From Alcanivorax profundi (GTDB lineage: Bacteria > Pseudomonadota > Gammaproteobacteria > Pseudomonadales > Alcanivoracaceae), in the NCBI RefSeq assembly GCF_003597125.1, contig NZ_QYYA01000002.1:764167-828166 (forward strand): DNA of 64,000 nt. The letters run 5' to 3'. The notes below the pieces were generated by a model. That model made no database searches, was not told the origin of the DNA, and saw only the letters and a list, made by a program, of their open reading frames with translations. The number at the start of each line of letters is the position of its first letter. Position 1 is the first letter of the stretch. The translations under genes and the position numbers were made by a program. This document shows positions 26,201 through 34,995 of this stretch, one piece after another.

Positions 26201-29200
26201 TCGACGACGAGGTCCATCGTGCTCTGCACACGCTCAAGGGCAGTGCGCGTATGGCCGAGATTGAAGCGGTGGCAGAAGTGGCGGAGCCAGCAGAAAAGTT
26301 GGTGCGCGATCTGATCAGCAACAATCGCAGGGCGACCAATGAGCAGGTGGCGCTGGTGCGTCAGGTTGGAGAGCTGATTGCCGATAACCTTGACCATGGT
26401 TTGCATCAGGAGCATCTGCCGGGGGCAGAAACACTGATAGCCGCCTTGCTGCAACAGCGTCAGGAGAATGCCTCCGGCGCGACGGCGAGCCAGGCAGACC
26501 CGCATATTCTTGCAGTATTCCTCTCCGAAGGCATGGATCTGATCGTCGACGCTGAGCAATTGCTGGAACAATGGGCGCAGCATCCGCAACAGACCGAAGA
26601 GCTGGTAAGACTGAGGGACGAACTCAACCTGTTGGCCAACAGTGCCAGTACAGCAGGTCTCGCGGAGATTCAGGAGTTGGCCGCGGCACTGGCTGATTGC
26701 TACAGCGCGGTAGAAGAAGGCCGCTTGCCGTTCAGTGAAGAGCTGCACACGCAGGCTGCAGAGGGGCAGGATGCCCTGATGAACATGATGGACTGCCTGG
26801 CAGCTGGGCAAACGGTGCGTGCGGAACTCGGGCTGGTTGATGCCTTGAGAGAGTTAGCCTCTCACGAGGGTGGCCCCGATGACGATGGACCTGGGCCTGG
26901 AGCTCATGGCGACGAAATTACCGAAGCGGCAGAATTCGCCAGTGATGATCCGGCGACGATGAATCTGGAAATGCCTCGCGACGCCGATGCGATAAGCAGT
27001 CAGTACCAGGCTCATCTTGATCCGGAGTTGGTTGAGTTATTCCTTGAAGAAGCGGAAGAAATTCTCGAATCGGCGAGCAACATTCTCGACCAGTGGGAAA
27101 ACGGCGATAGCGGTAATGTCAGTGCCCTGCAGCGCGATCTGCATACCCTGAAAGGCGGCGCGCGGATGGCCGGGATTGCTCCGGTTGGTGACCTTTCCCA
27201 CGAATTGGAAAACCTTTACGAGGGCTATAACGCAGGTCAACTGAACGTAACAGCGTCCCTGTTTGCGCTTCTTCACCGCTGCCATGATCGCCTGGCGGAT
27301 ATGATCGACAGTCTCAAACGTGGCGGGACCCCTGGCGGTTCCCCCGAGCTGGAGGCTGATATTCGAGCCTTCATGTCAGGTGAACCGACAGATACCGTTG
27401 ATGCCTCTTCAGTGCCGCAAGCCAGCCTGCCGGAGAGTGCACCTGGGTTCAGCGATGTGGCGCCTGAACCGCCAGCCGAGCCCGTTGTGGTTGAGGATGC
27501 CCATCAGGATGCGGTGCTGCCCCAACCGGAGCGTGACCCGGAGCTGGTTGAGATCTTCCTGGAAGAGGCCGATGAAATCCTTGAGTCTGCGGGTACCAGC
27601 CTGGAGACCTGGGTCGAGCAGCAGGATAACCTGATCGAACTGCAGTCTTTGCAGCGGGACTTGCATACCCTCAAAGGGGGCGCACGGATGGCCGAGGTCC
27701 CGGAATTGGGGGATCTGGGGCACGAGCTGGAAACCCTGTATGAAGGTTTGGCGCAGAGCCAGCTGGCGGTAGAACCCTCACTGATTGATCTTCTCCACCG
27801 TTGTCACGATCGGTTGGCCGAAATGGTCGAGGCCTTGAAAGCCAATCGCGCCTTGCCAACCGGCGATGTGCTGATGGTCGCGATCCATGATTATGTGGCC
27901 GATCCGGCAGGGTTTGTCCTGCCGGCAATGGATACCGTGACGGCCACCCCGGAGTCGCCGGTGCAACCCGTCACGGATGAGCAAACATCTGATCAAGTGA
28001 CCGCCCCGCCTGCGTCGGACTCCCCGCAGCCGGTAATGCTTGGCGAAACCTGGCAGCCGGATACCGACCCGGAAATTCTCGCGATTTTCCTGGAAGAATC
28101 GGAGGAGCTGTCAGAAATCATTGATGGCTGCCTGAGCAGCTGGAAGGATCATCCGGAAAGTAACGACTTTGTGGATGATCTCAAACGCGCTCTGCATACC
28201 CTGAAAGGCGGTGCGCGTCTGGCTGGCCTGAAAGAGCTGGGCGATATCAGCCACGATTTTGAAACCTATCTGCTGGAACTGGACAAGCGCACCGGTGCGC
28301 CCAGCCAGGACGACTTCAAACCCATGCTGGCCTGGCATGATCAAATCAGCCGCGGTATGGAAAGTGTGGCTCGAAGCGCCGACTTGCCAGAGGTGAAGGC
28401 GGAGCCAGAAGCGGCCCCCGCCACGGAAGTGATCCCCGCTGCCAGTCCGCAGCCGCAACAACCGAAACCGGATGATCGCCGCCAGCGCCAGACCCAGGCT
28501 CAGCCACAGGAAATGGTTCGGGTGGGCGCGGATGTGCTGGAAGCGCTGGTTAACCTGGCCGGTGAGACTTCCATTAACCGTGGCCGGGTGGAACAGGGGA
28601 TTTCCGAATTCACCTTCAACCTTGAAGAGATGGGCAATACCGTTAACCGTCTCTACGAGCAGCTGCGGCGCCTGGATTCAGAAACCGAAGCGCAGATCAT
28701 GTCCAACTATCAGAAGGGCGTGGACCGCGGTGAATTCGACGAGGACTTCGATCCTCTGGAAATGGACCAGTACTCCGAGCTGCATCAGATTACCAAGCAG
28801 TTGTCGGAATCCGCCTCTGACTTGCTGGATTTGCGTAATACCCTGCTCGACCGCACCAAAGACACCGAAACCCTGCTGCTGCAGCAATCACGCATCAACA
28901 CCGAGCTGCAGGAAAAACTCATGCGCACGCGCATGGTGCCGTTTACCCGACTGGTGCCGCGTCTGCGCCGTATCGTGCGTCAGATTTCCGGTGAAGTGGG
29001 CAAGCGCGTGGACTTCGATGTGCTTAACCCGGAAGGCGAACTGGACCGCTCGCTGATGGAGCGTGTGGTCGCGCCACTGGAACACATGCTGCGTAACGCC
29101 GTGGACCACGGTATCGAAACCGCCGAGGGGCGTCAGTCTGCCGGCAAGGATGATACCGGTCGCATCAATCTGGAACTGGGCCGAGAAGGGGGCGAGGTGG

Positions 29201-30375
29201 TGATCACCCTGTCCGATGACGGCAAGGGGATTGATACCGAAGCGGTACTCAATAAAGCCATCGAGCGGGGCCTGGTGGCGCCGGATGCGCAGCTCTCGGA
29301 TCAGGAAATCCAGCAATTTATCTTCCATGCCGGCTTCTCGACGGCGGCCGCCGTGACACAGATTTCCGGGCGAGGCGTGGGCATGGATGTGGTGGCCAGC
29401 GAAATCAAGCAGATGGGTGGCTCGGTCACCATTGATTCGCGCAAGGGACAAGGCACGCGTTTCATTATCCGCCTGCCCTTCACCCTGGCCATGAACCGTG
29501 CCTTGATGGTGAAAGCGGCGGAAGACACCTATGCCATTCCGCTGAATCAGATCGAAGGCATTGTGCGTATCAGCCCCTTCGAACTGCAGCATTATTTTGA
29601 AGAAGACAATCCGGTGTACACCTACGTAGGCCAGGATTACGAATTGGTCTACCTGGGCAACTTTGTCCATGGCAACCGCGCCCCGCATCTGGAAAACCAG
29701 ACCACTCCCATGCCGGTACTGTTGATTCGCAGCACCGAACACACGGTGGCCATTGTGGTAGATGACCTGGTGGGCTCCCGGGAAGTGGTAGTGAAGTCCG
29801 TGGGCCCGCAACTTGCCAGTGTGGCCGGTATCAGTGGTGCCACCATCCTTGGGGATGGCTCCGTTGTGATCATTCTCGATATCCATTCGTTGATCCGCGC
29901 CGCGCACGTTCAAGTACCGACCCTGCCGGTGGTCGAGGTGGAAGAAACCCCGGCGCTGCCGGATGTCGAACCGGTGCCAGCCCGCGAGACACCAGTGGTG
30001 ATGGTAACGGACGACTCGGTAACGGTGAGAAAGGTGACTACGCGTCTCCTGGAGCGCAATGGCTACGAAGTGGTTACTGCCAAAGACGGGATGGACGCCA
30101 TCGCCAAACTGGAAGACGTCAAACCGGATGTCATGCTGCTGGATATCGAAATGCCACGCATGGACGGTTTTGAAGTGGCAACCCATGTGCGCCATGACAG
30201 CCGCCTGAAGGATGTGCCGATCATCATGATTACCTCGCGAACCGGTGAAAAACACCGCGAGCGGGCGTTTGATATCGGGGTGAATTGCTACATGGGTAAA
30301 CCCTTCCAGGAAAACGAACTGCTCAACACCATCCGTGAGCTGCTGGGTGAGCTGCAGGAAAGCCATAACGAATGA
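23218..30375 (+). CDS. chpA: Hybrid chemosensory histidine kinase ChpA
   Basis: A 2,385-residue CheA-type kinase that runs the type IV pilus chemosensory system. Five canonical phosphotransfer motifs (HTLKG) place His at residues 720, 1004, 1309, 1483 and 1660. Earlier and intermediate repeats are degenerate: QAHLHQVFGTLQM near residue 50, and RDELNLLANSA, which lacks His. Acidic linkers separate the domains. The CheA dimerisation region begins near 1765 (MVRVGADVLEALVNLAGE). The ATPase N box LRNAVDHGIE is near 1957 and the G2-like GRGVGMDVV beyond 2050. A CheW domain follows, then a receiver domain from about 2258 with LLDIEMPRMDGF. The start at 23218 follows AGGAGACGTC. Confidence 0.97.
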   Translation: MSDRHDYLALDWVRGEIQETLNQAQQALEAFVENPDDATRMRFCQAHLHQVFGTLQMVEFYGAALLAEEMEKLAQALLEGRVGNVADGQETLMRAILQLPPYLDRVASNRRDLPVVLLPLLNDLRAARGESLLSETALFKPDLSEATGRGQVPQALLDDPRFVALAKKIRQMFQIALLGVLRNDRMGENLGYMAKVFTKLEQVTGDAPRAPLWSISHALVDGLSEDAIVLGTSVKMMLGQIDRTMRALVTDGAASLNQPAPTDLLKNLLYYVAKAEAASARIRDIKARYRLDDALPSDDLVNAERARMTGPDAEAMSSVVQALSEELTTVKDALESFVHNGNTDASTLQPQTVTLKQVADTVAVLGLGQPRTLVEEQLRAMEDIVAGKHPAEREALMDIAGALLYVEATLAGISGGDRRGQAGGELGDMPGHVGQAMDAVLRECRAGLEEAKDGIVEFIASQWNTEHLVPVPDRLNAVRGGLELIQLARPGAILRQCVSFIEEQLLASDKPKPDWRSMDTLADAITSVEYYLERLSDDPETTDDILHLARASVDALGYPLAEETEFDSNAVDVERIELDTAAVTEVEALPASDESASETLEQDGEPLAFDDDEAVVSEEQDDTIELTLPQGPAENDVVEAIAPDVDDSHETDEPVTTLDPAAAEGSEAGDDSDDLIDDEIIEIFQEEASEVLEALDEYFPRWVANTSDEESLVEFRRAFHTLKGSGRMVGAATVGELAWSVENMMNRVIDKTIEPTPTLIELVQQVRERIPALVTAFTRREPDPYDVQPLADAADTLAAGGQIDVVPEVDAGVAENAQAEDVGDSEDSGENIELTLTDLASSQTGAETTDTADENAEDGTQSGDLSLSEDDVSAFQDAVSDAPKQDPWAIESGDDGALGDAIDIDLGSDDGDVTSEFDDTIELGLPEREPDYTATDSLDDIPDMADKADVSGQALAIGDKDPVLLEIFASEARRNLALVTRWLFSLDSDLSEHAVDDEVHRALHTLKGSARMAEIEAVAEVAEPAEKLVRDLISNNRRATNEQVALVRQVGELIADNLDHGLHQEHLPGAETLIAALLQQRQENASGATASQADPHILAVFLSEGMDLIVDAEQLLEQWAQHPQQTEELVRLRDELNLLANSASTAGLAEIQELAAALADCYSAVEEGRLPFSEELHTQAAEGQDALMNMMDCLAAGQTVRAELGLVDALRELASHEGGPDDDGPGPGAHGDEITEAAEFASDDPATMNLEMPRDADAISSQYQAHLDPELVELFLEEAEEILESASNILDQWENGDSGNVSALQRDLHTLKGGARMAGIAPVGDLSHELENLYEGYNAGQLNVTASLFALLHRCHDRLADMIDSLKRGGTPGGSPELEADIRAFMSGEPTDTVDASSVPQASLPESAPGFSDVAPEPPAEPVVVEDAHQDAVLPQPERDPELVEIFLEEADEILESAGTSLETWVEQQDNLIELQSLQRDLHTLKGGARMAEVPELGDLGHELETLYEGLAQSQLAVEPSLIDLLHRCHDRLAEMVEALKANRALPTGDVLMVAIHDYVADPAGFVLPAMDTVTATPESPVQPVTDEQTSDQVTAPPASDSPQPVMLGETWQPDTDPEILAIFLEESEELSEIIDGCLSSWKDHPESNDFVDDLKRALHTLKGGARLAGLKELGDISHDFETYLLELDKRTGAPSQDDFKPMLAWHDQISRGMESVARSADLPEVKAEPEAAPATEVIPAASPQPQQPKPDDRRQRQTQAQPQEMVRVGADVLEALVNLAGETSINRGRVEQGISEFTFNLEEMGNTVNRLYEQLRRLDSETEAQIMSNYQKGVDRGEFDEDFDPLEMDQYSELHQITKQLSESASDLLDLRNTLLDRTKDTETLLLQQSRINTELQEKLMRTRMVPFTRLVPRLRRIVRQISGEVGKRVDFDVLNPEGELDRSLMERVVAPLEHMLRNAVDHGIETAEGRQSAGKDDTGRINLELGREGGEVVITLSDDGKGIDTEAVLNKAIERGLVAPDAQLSDQEIQQFIFHAGFSTAAAVTQISGRGVGMDVVASEIKQMGGSVTIDSRKGQGTRFIIRLPFTLAMNRALMVKAAEDTYAIPLNQIEGIVRISPFELQHYFEEDNPVYTYVGQDYELVYLGNFVHGNRAPHLENQTTPMPVLLIRSTEHTVAIVVDDLVGSREVVVKSVGPQLASVAGISGATILGDGSVVIILDIHSLIRAAHVQVPTLPVVEVEETPALPDVEPVPARETPVVMVTDDSVTVRKVTTRLLERNGYEVVTAKDGMDAIAKLEDVKPDVMLLDIEMPRMDGFEVATHVRHDSRLKDVPIIMITSRTGEKHRERAFDIGVNCYMGKPFQENELLNTIRELLGELQESHNE

Positions 30376-31385
30376 CCGCGCCCGGCCGCGTCGGTGTGAT
30401 TGCCGACGACACATTGCAGGGTCACCTGCTTTCCAGCGCGGTGAAAAGCCAGGGTTATCAGGTGGTGGTCAGTACGGAGCCTGATGCTCTGGAGGCGCGT
30501 TGGCTTTCGGAAGATGCGCTGGATCTGTGGGTGGTCGATCTGTCCAGTGAGGATCGCTGGCAGGTTTTTCTGGACACCCTGCTTGAGCGGGCCGGTGCAC
30601 CGATCCTGTTTTGTGATGGTCAGGCCCCGGCCCGTACCGATGCCCGTTATCCCAAATGGGAGCGGCGGCTGGTAACCAAGTTGGTCAGCTTTATCGGCAA
30701 GCCGCCAGTGGAAGAGCGTCTCGATGTCATTCCGGCGAAGCCACCGCGCCAGCAAATTCCTGCCCCACGGGAATTTCAGGCAATTGCGCCTGCGGACAGG
30801 CCACAGCGGGTCTGGGTATTGGGTGCCAGTCTCGGTGGCCCTGCCGCCGTAAAGGTGTTTCTCGATTGCTTGCCAGACAATCTGCCAGTGGCGTTTGTGC
30901 TGGCCCAGCACATTGATGGCAGTTTTCTGGATACCCTGTGCGGGGTGTTGGGCCGAGACAACAAGATTTTCTGTAAAGTGGGCCGAGACGGTGAAGCCCT
31001 GCGCCATGGGGAACTGGCGATTGCCCCGGTGGAGTATGCAGTGCAGTTTCGCCATGATGGTCGTATCCAGTCCACAGGACAGCCCTGGGAAGGGCCCTAT
31101 GCGCCATCGATTGACCAGGTTATTCAGCATGTGGGTGAAGGGTTTGGCCAGGCCAGTGGTGCCATTCTGTTTTCCGGGATGGGTAATGACGGAGCCATTG
31201 CAGCGCCAAGGCTGTCAGCCATGGGGTGCCCGGTCTGGGCTCAGAGTGCCGACACCTGTGCGGTGAGTAGCCAGCCGGATTCGGTGCGTGAAACCGGGTG
31301 TGTCAGCTTTAGTGGCTCCCCGGAACAACTTGCCCTGCAACTGGTAGAGCGGGTAAGAAAAGAACTGAACGTGCAGGCGGGATAA
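30372..31385 (+). CDS. chpB: Protein-glutamate methylesterase ChpB (CheB)
   Basis: A 337-residue CheB that removes methyl groups from PilJ. The esterase triad is visible: Ser153 in GASLGGPAA, His180 in AQHID and Asp273 in GMGNDGAI. The N-terminal 120 residues replace the normal receiver domain with a sequence lacking a clear phospho-acceptor (VGVIADDTLQGHLL...WVVDLSSED), so control by phosphorylation may be weak or absent. It overlaps the chpA stop by 4 bases. Confidence 0.93.
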   Translation: MTAPGRVGVIADDTLQGHLLSSAVKSQGYQVVVSTEPDALEARWLSEDALDLWVVDLSSEDRWQVFLDTLLERAGAPILFCDGQAPARTDARYPKWERRLVTKLVSFIGKPPVEERLDVIPAKPPRQQIPAPREFQAIAPADRPQRVWVLGASLGGPAAVKVFLDCLPDNLPVAFVLAQHIDGSFLDTLCGVLGRDNKIFCKVGRDGEALRHGELAIAPVEYAVQFRHDGRIQSTGQPWEGPYAPSIDQVIQHVGEGFGQASGAILFSGMGNDGAIAAPRLSAMGCPVWAQSADTCAVSSQPDSVRETGCVSFSGSPEQLALQLVERVRKELNVQAG

Positions 31386-31414
31386 CAACCGGCACGAACC
31401 ATTGAGGAATGCTT

Positions 31415-31861
31415 ATGGCGAGTTTGCCATCCGACATCAACAGTCTGCTGATTCCCATGCAGGGGCGCCCCTGGCTGGTGCCGAACATTGTCGTGGCCGA
31501 GGTCATTCCCTTGCGCCAACCAGACCGTCCCGGTCAGGGGCCGGAATGGCTGCTGGGTTGGCTCAGCTGGCGTGACCAGAATATCCCTCTGGTCTCCTTC
31601 GAAAAGCTCAATGAGTCTGGCCAGATTACCATCGGCCAGGATGCCCGGATTGCGGTGCTTAACACAGTGGCCGGCAAGATCCCTTTTTATGCAGTGATCG
31701 TGCAGGGGATTCCGCGTCTCCTCAAGGTCGGTAAAGATGACCCGGTTGAAGAACCGGTGGAAACCGGTCCGGCGGAATCCATGTACATTCAGGTGGGTGG
31801 AGATCTGGCGGTAATTCCCGATCTGGACGCCATCGAAGGGGCGGTTGCCGGTCTGTCATGA
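31415..31861 (+). CDS. chpC: CheW-like protein ChpC
   Basis: A 148-residue CheW-domain adaptor (LLIPMQGRPWLVPNIVVAEVIPL, LLGWLSWRDQNIPLVSFEKL). ChpC links additional inputs to ChpA in Pseudomonas. The ATG at 31415 is preferred to 31409, because GAGGA (31404-31408) would touch the earlier one. Its stop overlaps the next gene by 4 bases; chpD and chpE, which follow in Pseudomonas aeruginosa, are absent here. Confidence 0.88.
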   Translation: MASLPSDINSLLIPMQGRPWLVPNIVVAEVIPLRQPDRPGQGPEWLLGWLSWRDQNIPLVSFEKLNESGQITIGQDARIAVLNTVAGKIPFYAVIVQGIPRLLKVGKDDPVEEPVETGPAESMYIQVGGDLAVIPDLDAIEGAVAGLS

Positions 31862-32856
31862 TTGATCGTGACCGGCTGCAGGCATTGGCGGCACAACAGG
31901 GGCCAGCCAAGGGGCGATTTCGTAACCTTTACCCTACCCCGCAGCACGGGATTAAGGATTTTCTGCGCTGGCAATGGGATACCCGCGGCCGCTTCCCTGG
32001 TCATCAGGCTTTCCCCCTACAAGAGCCGGACCTGGCGTTGCTGGCCCAGCCGGCCAGTGCTCCAAGACTGACCTGGATTGGCCATTCCACGTTTCTGTTT
32101 CAGTACAGCGGCTGGAATTTGCTTACCGACCCGGTATTTTCGGAGCGCTGTTCACCCTTTTCCTTTGTCGGTCCGAAACGGGCTGTGCCGCCGGCTCTCA
32201 GCCTTGACCAGTTACCGCCCATCAATGCGGTGCTGGTGTCCCATAATCACTACGACCATCTGGACAAGGCTTCGGTATCGGCCTTACATGCCCAGTATGG
32301 CGCGGATATTCAGTGGTTCGTGCCGAGTGGGGTGGCCGATTGGTTGCGCAAGCTGGGCGTGGAAGGAGTCACTGAGCTGGGCTGGTGGGAGAGCAGTTTT
32401 CATGGCCAGGTAGAGGCATTCTGTCTGCCTGCCCAGCATTTCAGTGGTCGGGGTCCCGGTGACAATAATCGCAGCTTGTGGTGCAGCTGGCGTCTGGAGT
32501 TTCCCGCTTTCTCATTGTATTTTGCCGGCGACACCGGGTACGCCCCATTGTTTTCGCAGATAGGTGACGTAATGGGGCCGGTAGACCTGGCATTGCTGCC
32601 CATCGGTGCCTATGAACCGCGCTGGTTCATGTCGCCAGTGCATGTCAATCCAGCAGAAGCGGTACGCATTCATCAGGAAATCCGCGCTCGTCACTCTGTG
32701 GCCATGCACTGGGGGACCTTTGTACTGACCGACGAGCCCATGGATGCGCCGCCAAAAGCGCTGGCAGCAGCCCTGCAAGAGCAACAGATTAACCCTGGAA
32801 CATTTCGGGTCGCGCAGCATGGTGAGACCCTGCTATTTGAAGAGCGTAATGAGTAA
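31858..32856 (+). CDS. NAPE-PLD-like metallo-beta-lactamase fold hydrolase
   Basis: A 332-residue MBL-fold enzyme. HNHYDHLD (residues 129-136) supplies the zinc ligands, with FAGDTGY and AMHWGTF downstream and TWIGHSTFLFQ near residue 72. The layout follows N-acyl-phosphatidylethanolamine phospholipase D proteins, which cleave the phosphodiester of N-acylated phospholipids. The actual bacterial substrate is not known. The start overlaps chpC by 4 bases, and the stop overlaps the acyltransferase start by 8, so two lipid enzymes are coupled to the chemosensory operon. Confidence 0.88.
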   Translation: MIDRDRLQALAAQQGPAKGRFRNLYPTPQHGIKDFLRWQWDTRGRFPGHQAFPLQEPDLALLAQPASAPRLTWIGHSTFLFQYSGWNLLTDPVFSERCSPFSFVGPKRAVPPALSLDQLPPINAVLVSHNHYDHLDKASVSALHAQYGADIQWFVPSGVADWLRKLGVEGVTELGWWESSFHGQVEAFCLPAQHFSGRGPGDNNRSLWCSWRLEFPAFSLYFAGDTGYAPLFSQIGDVMGPVDLALLPIGAYEPRWFMSPVHVNPAEAVRIHQEIRARHSVAMHWGTFVLTDEPMDAPPKALAAALQEQQINPGTFRVAQHGETLLFEERNE

Positions 32857-33841
32857 ATTCTATAAGGGGCGCCGGTTGTGGCTGGTGGTCCGTTTTCTCG
32901 CCTGGCTTCCCTTGCCGCTGGTCACCGCGTTTGGTGCATTGATGGCAAGCTTGATCACGCTGGTGCCATTGCGGTATGCCAGTGCCTACCGGGTGGTGTT
33001 AATTAATCTGCTGGCCACCCATCCGGAGATGAGTCTGGCAGAGGCCCGGCGAATCGGGCGCAAGAGCATGGCGGAGCTTGGACGTACCCTGACCGAATTC
33101 AGCCATGTTTGGCATCGACCGGTAGAGGAAACCCTGGCGCGGGTCACGCATATCCATGGCGAACAGGCGTTCCTTGATGCGACGGCCAGTGAGCGGCCGG
33201 TGTTGTTGTTGTCTTTGCACCAGGGCAGCTGGGAAATCAGTAACCTGTACCTGGGTGACAAGACCGACCCGGAGAAAACCCTGATCATGTACCAGCCGCA
33301 TCCCGCAACCCTGATGGATGCCATGGTCAAAGCGGCACGGGAGCGAACCGGCTCGGTCCTGATTCCCACCAACAGCCAAGGCGTGAAGAAGGCGCTGGCA
33401 GCAATGAAGGCGGGTGGTACCCTCGGTATTCTGTCTGACCACAATCCCGGTAACCGCAGTAATCCCTGCGTTCCCTTCTTTGGGTATGATGTGCCCACGC
33501 CTGCCCTGATCGACAAACTGGTTCAACGATACCGGCCTCATGTATTCATCGTGTCCTGCCAGCGTGGCAAGGGCGGAGTGAAGGATATCCATATCCATTT
33601 CGAGCACTCTCCGGATATCGAGAAGGCCAGTGATTGCACCGCGATTCTCACGGAAATGAATGCGGCATTGCAGCGCTGTATTGATCGCAACGTGGCGCAG
33701 TACCAGTGGACCTACAAGCGTTTCAAGTGGAGCCCCCGGGGGCGGCGCAACTGGTACCGTCAGTCCATGCCTTTGCTCAAGCAGATCGAGCAGGGTGTGG
33801 ATCGCAAGACCCTGGGTCTGCATCCGGACGCGGATACGTAA
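32849..33841 (+). CDS. Lipid A biosynthesis-type acyltransferase (LpxL/HtrB family)
   Basis: A 330-residue membrane-anchored acyltransferase: N-terminal hydrophobic helix (FLAWLPLPLVTAFGALMASLITL), then the catalytic HX4E motif HQGSWE (residues 124-129) and LGILSDHNPG further on. Family members transfer lauroyl or myristoyl chains to lipid A, or act on ornithine or other lipids. The start at 32849 lies inside the 3' end of the previous gene. The neighbouring NAPE-PLD-like hydrolase suggests a membrane-lipid remodelling pair (inference). Confidence 0.9.
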   Translation: MSKFYKGRRLWLVVRFLAWLPLPLVTAFGALMASLITLVPLRYASAYRVVLINLLATHPEMSLAEARRIGRKSMAELGRTLTEFSHVWHRPVEETLARVTHIHGEQAFLDATASERPVLLLSLHQGSWEISNLYLGDKTDPEKTLIMYQPHPATLMDAMVKAARERTGSVLIPTNSQGVKKALAAMKAGGTLGILSDHNPGNRSNPCVPFFGYDVPTPALIDKLVQRYRPHVFIVSCQRGKGGVKDIHIHFEHSPDIEKASDCTAILTEMNAALQRCIDRNVAQYQWTYKRFKWSPRGRRNWYRQSMPLLKQIEQGVDRKTLGLHPDADT

Positions 33842-33868
33842 TTCGGTCTTATTTTTCTGGAGAATCCC

Positions 33869-34357
33869 ATGACCATCGAAAACGGCAAGGTTGTTACCCT
33901 GCACTACCAGCTCTTCAATGCCGAAGATGGCAGCGAGATCGAAAACTCCAACCAAACCGGTGAGCCCATGGCCTACCTGCATGGTTATAACAACATCATT
34001 GCCGGGCTGGAGAAGGCTCTGGAAGGCAAGGGAGTTGGCGAACAGGTCGACGTCACCGTAGAGGCCAAGGAGGCCTATGGTGAATACGACAGTACCCTGT
34101 TCCAGCGAATCTCCCGCAAGTATCTCAAGCATGCGGGCAAGCTGGTCCCCGGCAAGGTGGTCACCGTCAGCACTGAAGAAGGTCCGCGTATGCTGACCGT
34201 ACTGAAAGTCGGCTTGAAGACCGTCGATGTGGATGCCAACCACCCGCTTGCCGGCAAAGCGCTACGCTTTGTGGTCAATATCACCGATATCCGTGATGCC
34301 AGCGACGAAGAGAAAGCCCACAAACATGCCCACGGTGTGGGTGGCCATCAGCACTGA
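33869..34357 (+). CDS. slyD: FKBP-type peptidyl-prolyl cis-trans isomerase SlyD
   Basis: A 162-residue FKBP with an inserted chaperone flap. GKVVTLHYQLFNAEDGSEIENS begins the domain, and DVDANHPLAGKALRFVV is diagnostic of SlyD. The tail DEEKAHKHAHGVGGHQH is a short His-rich metal-binding segment, smaller than the E. coli one. It folds proteins and can deliver nickel. GGAG lies before the ATG. Confidence 0.94.
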   Translation: MTIENGKVVTLHYQLFNAEDGSEIENSNQTGEPMAYLHGYNNIIAGLEKALEGKGVGEQVDVTVEAKEAYGEYDSTLFQRISRKYLKHAGKLVPGKVVTVSTEEGPRMLTVLKVGLKTVDVDANHPLAGKALRFVVNITDIRDASDEEKAHKHAHGVGGHQH

Positions 34358-34431
34358 TTGGTCTTGCTCAAAGGGCGACACTCTGATCGTGGGCGCTCTG
34401 TGGCGCTGATGTCGCGGCTTAACGCCGTGGC

Positions 34432-34456
34432 GATCGCGCTGCCAGCAATGCTCCTA
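34432..34456. repeat. REP-like unit
   Basis: On the minus strand this reads GTAGGAGC, four variable bases, then TGGCAGCGCGAT. The same unit occurs at 61674-61698 with about five differences, and its second half at 35998-36013 and 61536-61551. It lies between slyD and the NfeD-like gene. Confidence 0.55.
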
Positions 34457-34514
34457 CCCCTCGTTGTTTCGTGCTATCTTACTCAGCCAAAAGCATGAGA
34501 AAGAGGGCACGGGA

Positions 34515-34967
34515 ATGCCGGAATACAGTTACTGGATTATCGCCGGTCTGGCACTGATCATCGCTGAGTTCGCCGTCTCTGGTCTGGTGGTGATTTTTTT
34601 CGGTATCGCCGCCATTCTGGTCGGCAGTCTCAAGTTTGTCGGCCTGCTCGATGACACCACTTGGGAACTCACCCTGTTCGCCCTCATCAGCGTGCTGTTG
34701 CTGGTCTTTGTCCGCCGGGTTCTCAGCGACAAACTGATGGGCAAAGAGCAGCGTCAGGGTGGCAATGAAGACAGTGCCGGCTTGATTGGCCAGCGAGCCA
34801 CTGTGGCGGAGCCTTTTACCGATGGCAGTGGCATCGTCAACTACCGTGGTGCGCGCTGGCAGGCACAGAGCCCTCATCCCCTCAAGCCCGGGCAAATGGT
34901 GCGCATCGTTAAGCACGATGGCCTGTGGCTTACCGTTGAACCCTGGAATTCAACATCTGTTTCCTGA
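34515..34967 (+). CDS. NfeD-family membrane protein
   Basis: A 150-residue protein with two or three membrane segments (WIIAGLALIIAEFAVSGLVVIFFGIAAILV; LTLFALISVLLLVFVRRVL) and a C-terminal OB-fold (LIGQRATVAEPFTDGSGIVNYRGARWQAQS). This short NfeD form (YbbK type) partners stomatin-like SPFH proteins, and its gene sits 28 bases before one here. It is thought to stabilise membrane microdomains. The start at 34515 gives the family length. Confidence 0.92.
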   Translation: MPEYSYWIIAGLALIIAEFAVSGLVVIFFGIAAILVGSLKFVGLLDDTTWELTLFALISVLLLVFVRRVLSDKLMGKEQRQGGNEDSAGLIGQRATVAEPFTDGSGIVNYRGARWQAQSPHPLKPGQMVRIVKHDGLWLTVEPWNSTSVS

Positions 34968-34995
34968 CCCCTTTTGACGACACAAGGAACGTTTT

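Noticed and set aside
28888-30414. 508-codon minus-strand frame over the 3' end of chpA
   Set aside because: It lies antisense to well-conserved kinase, CheW and receiver domains; its His-rich, low-complexity composition is typical of shadow frames.
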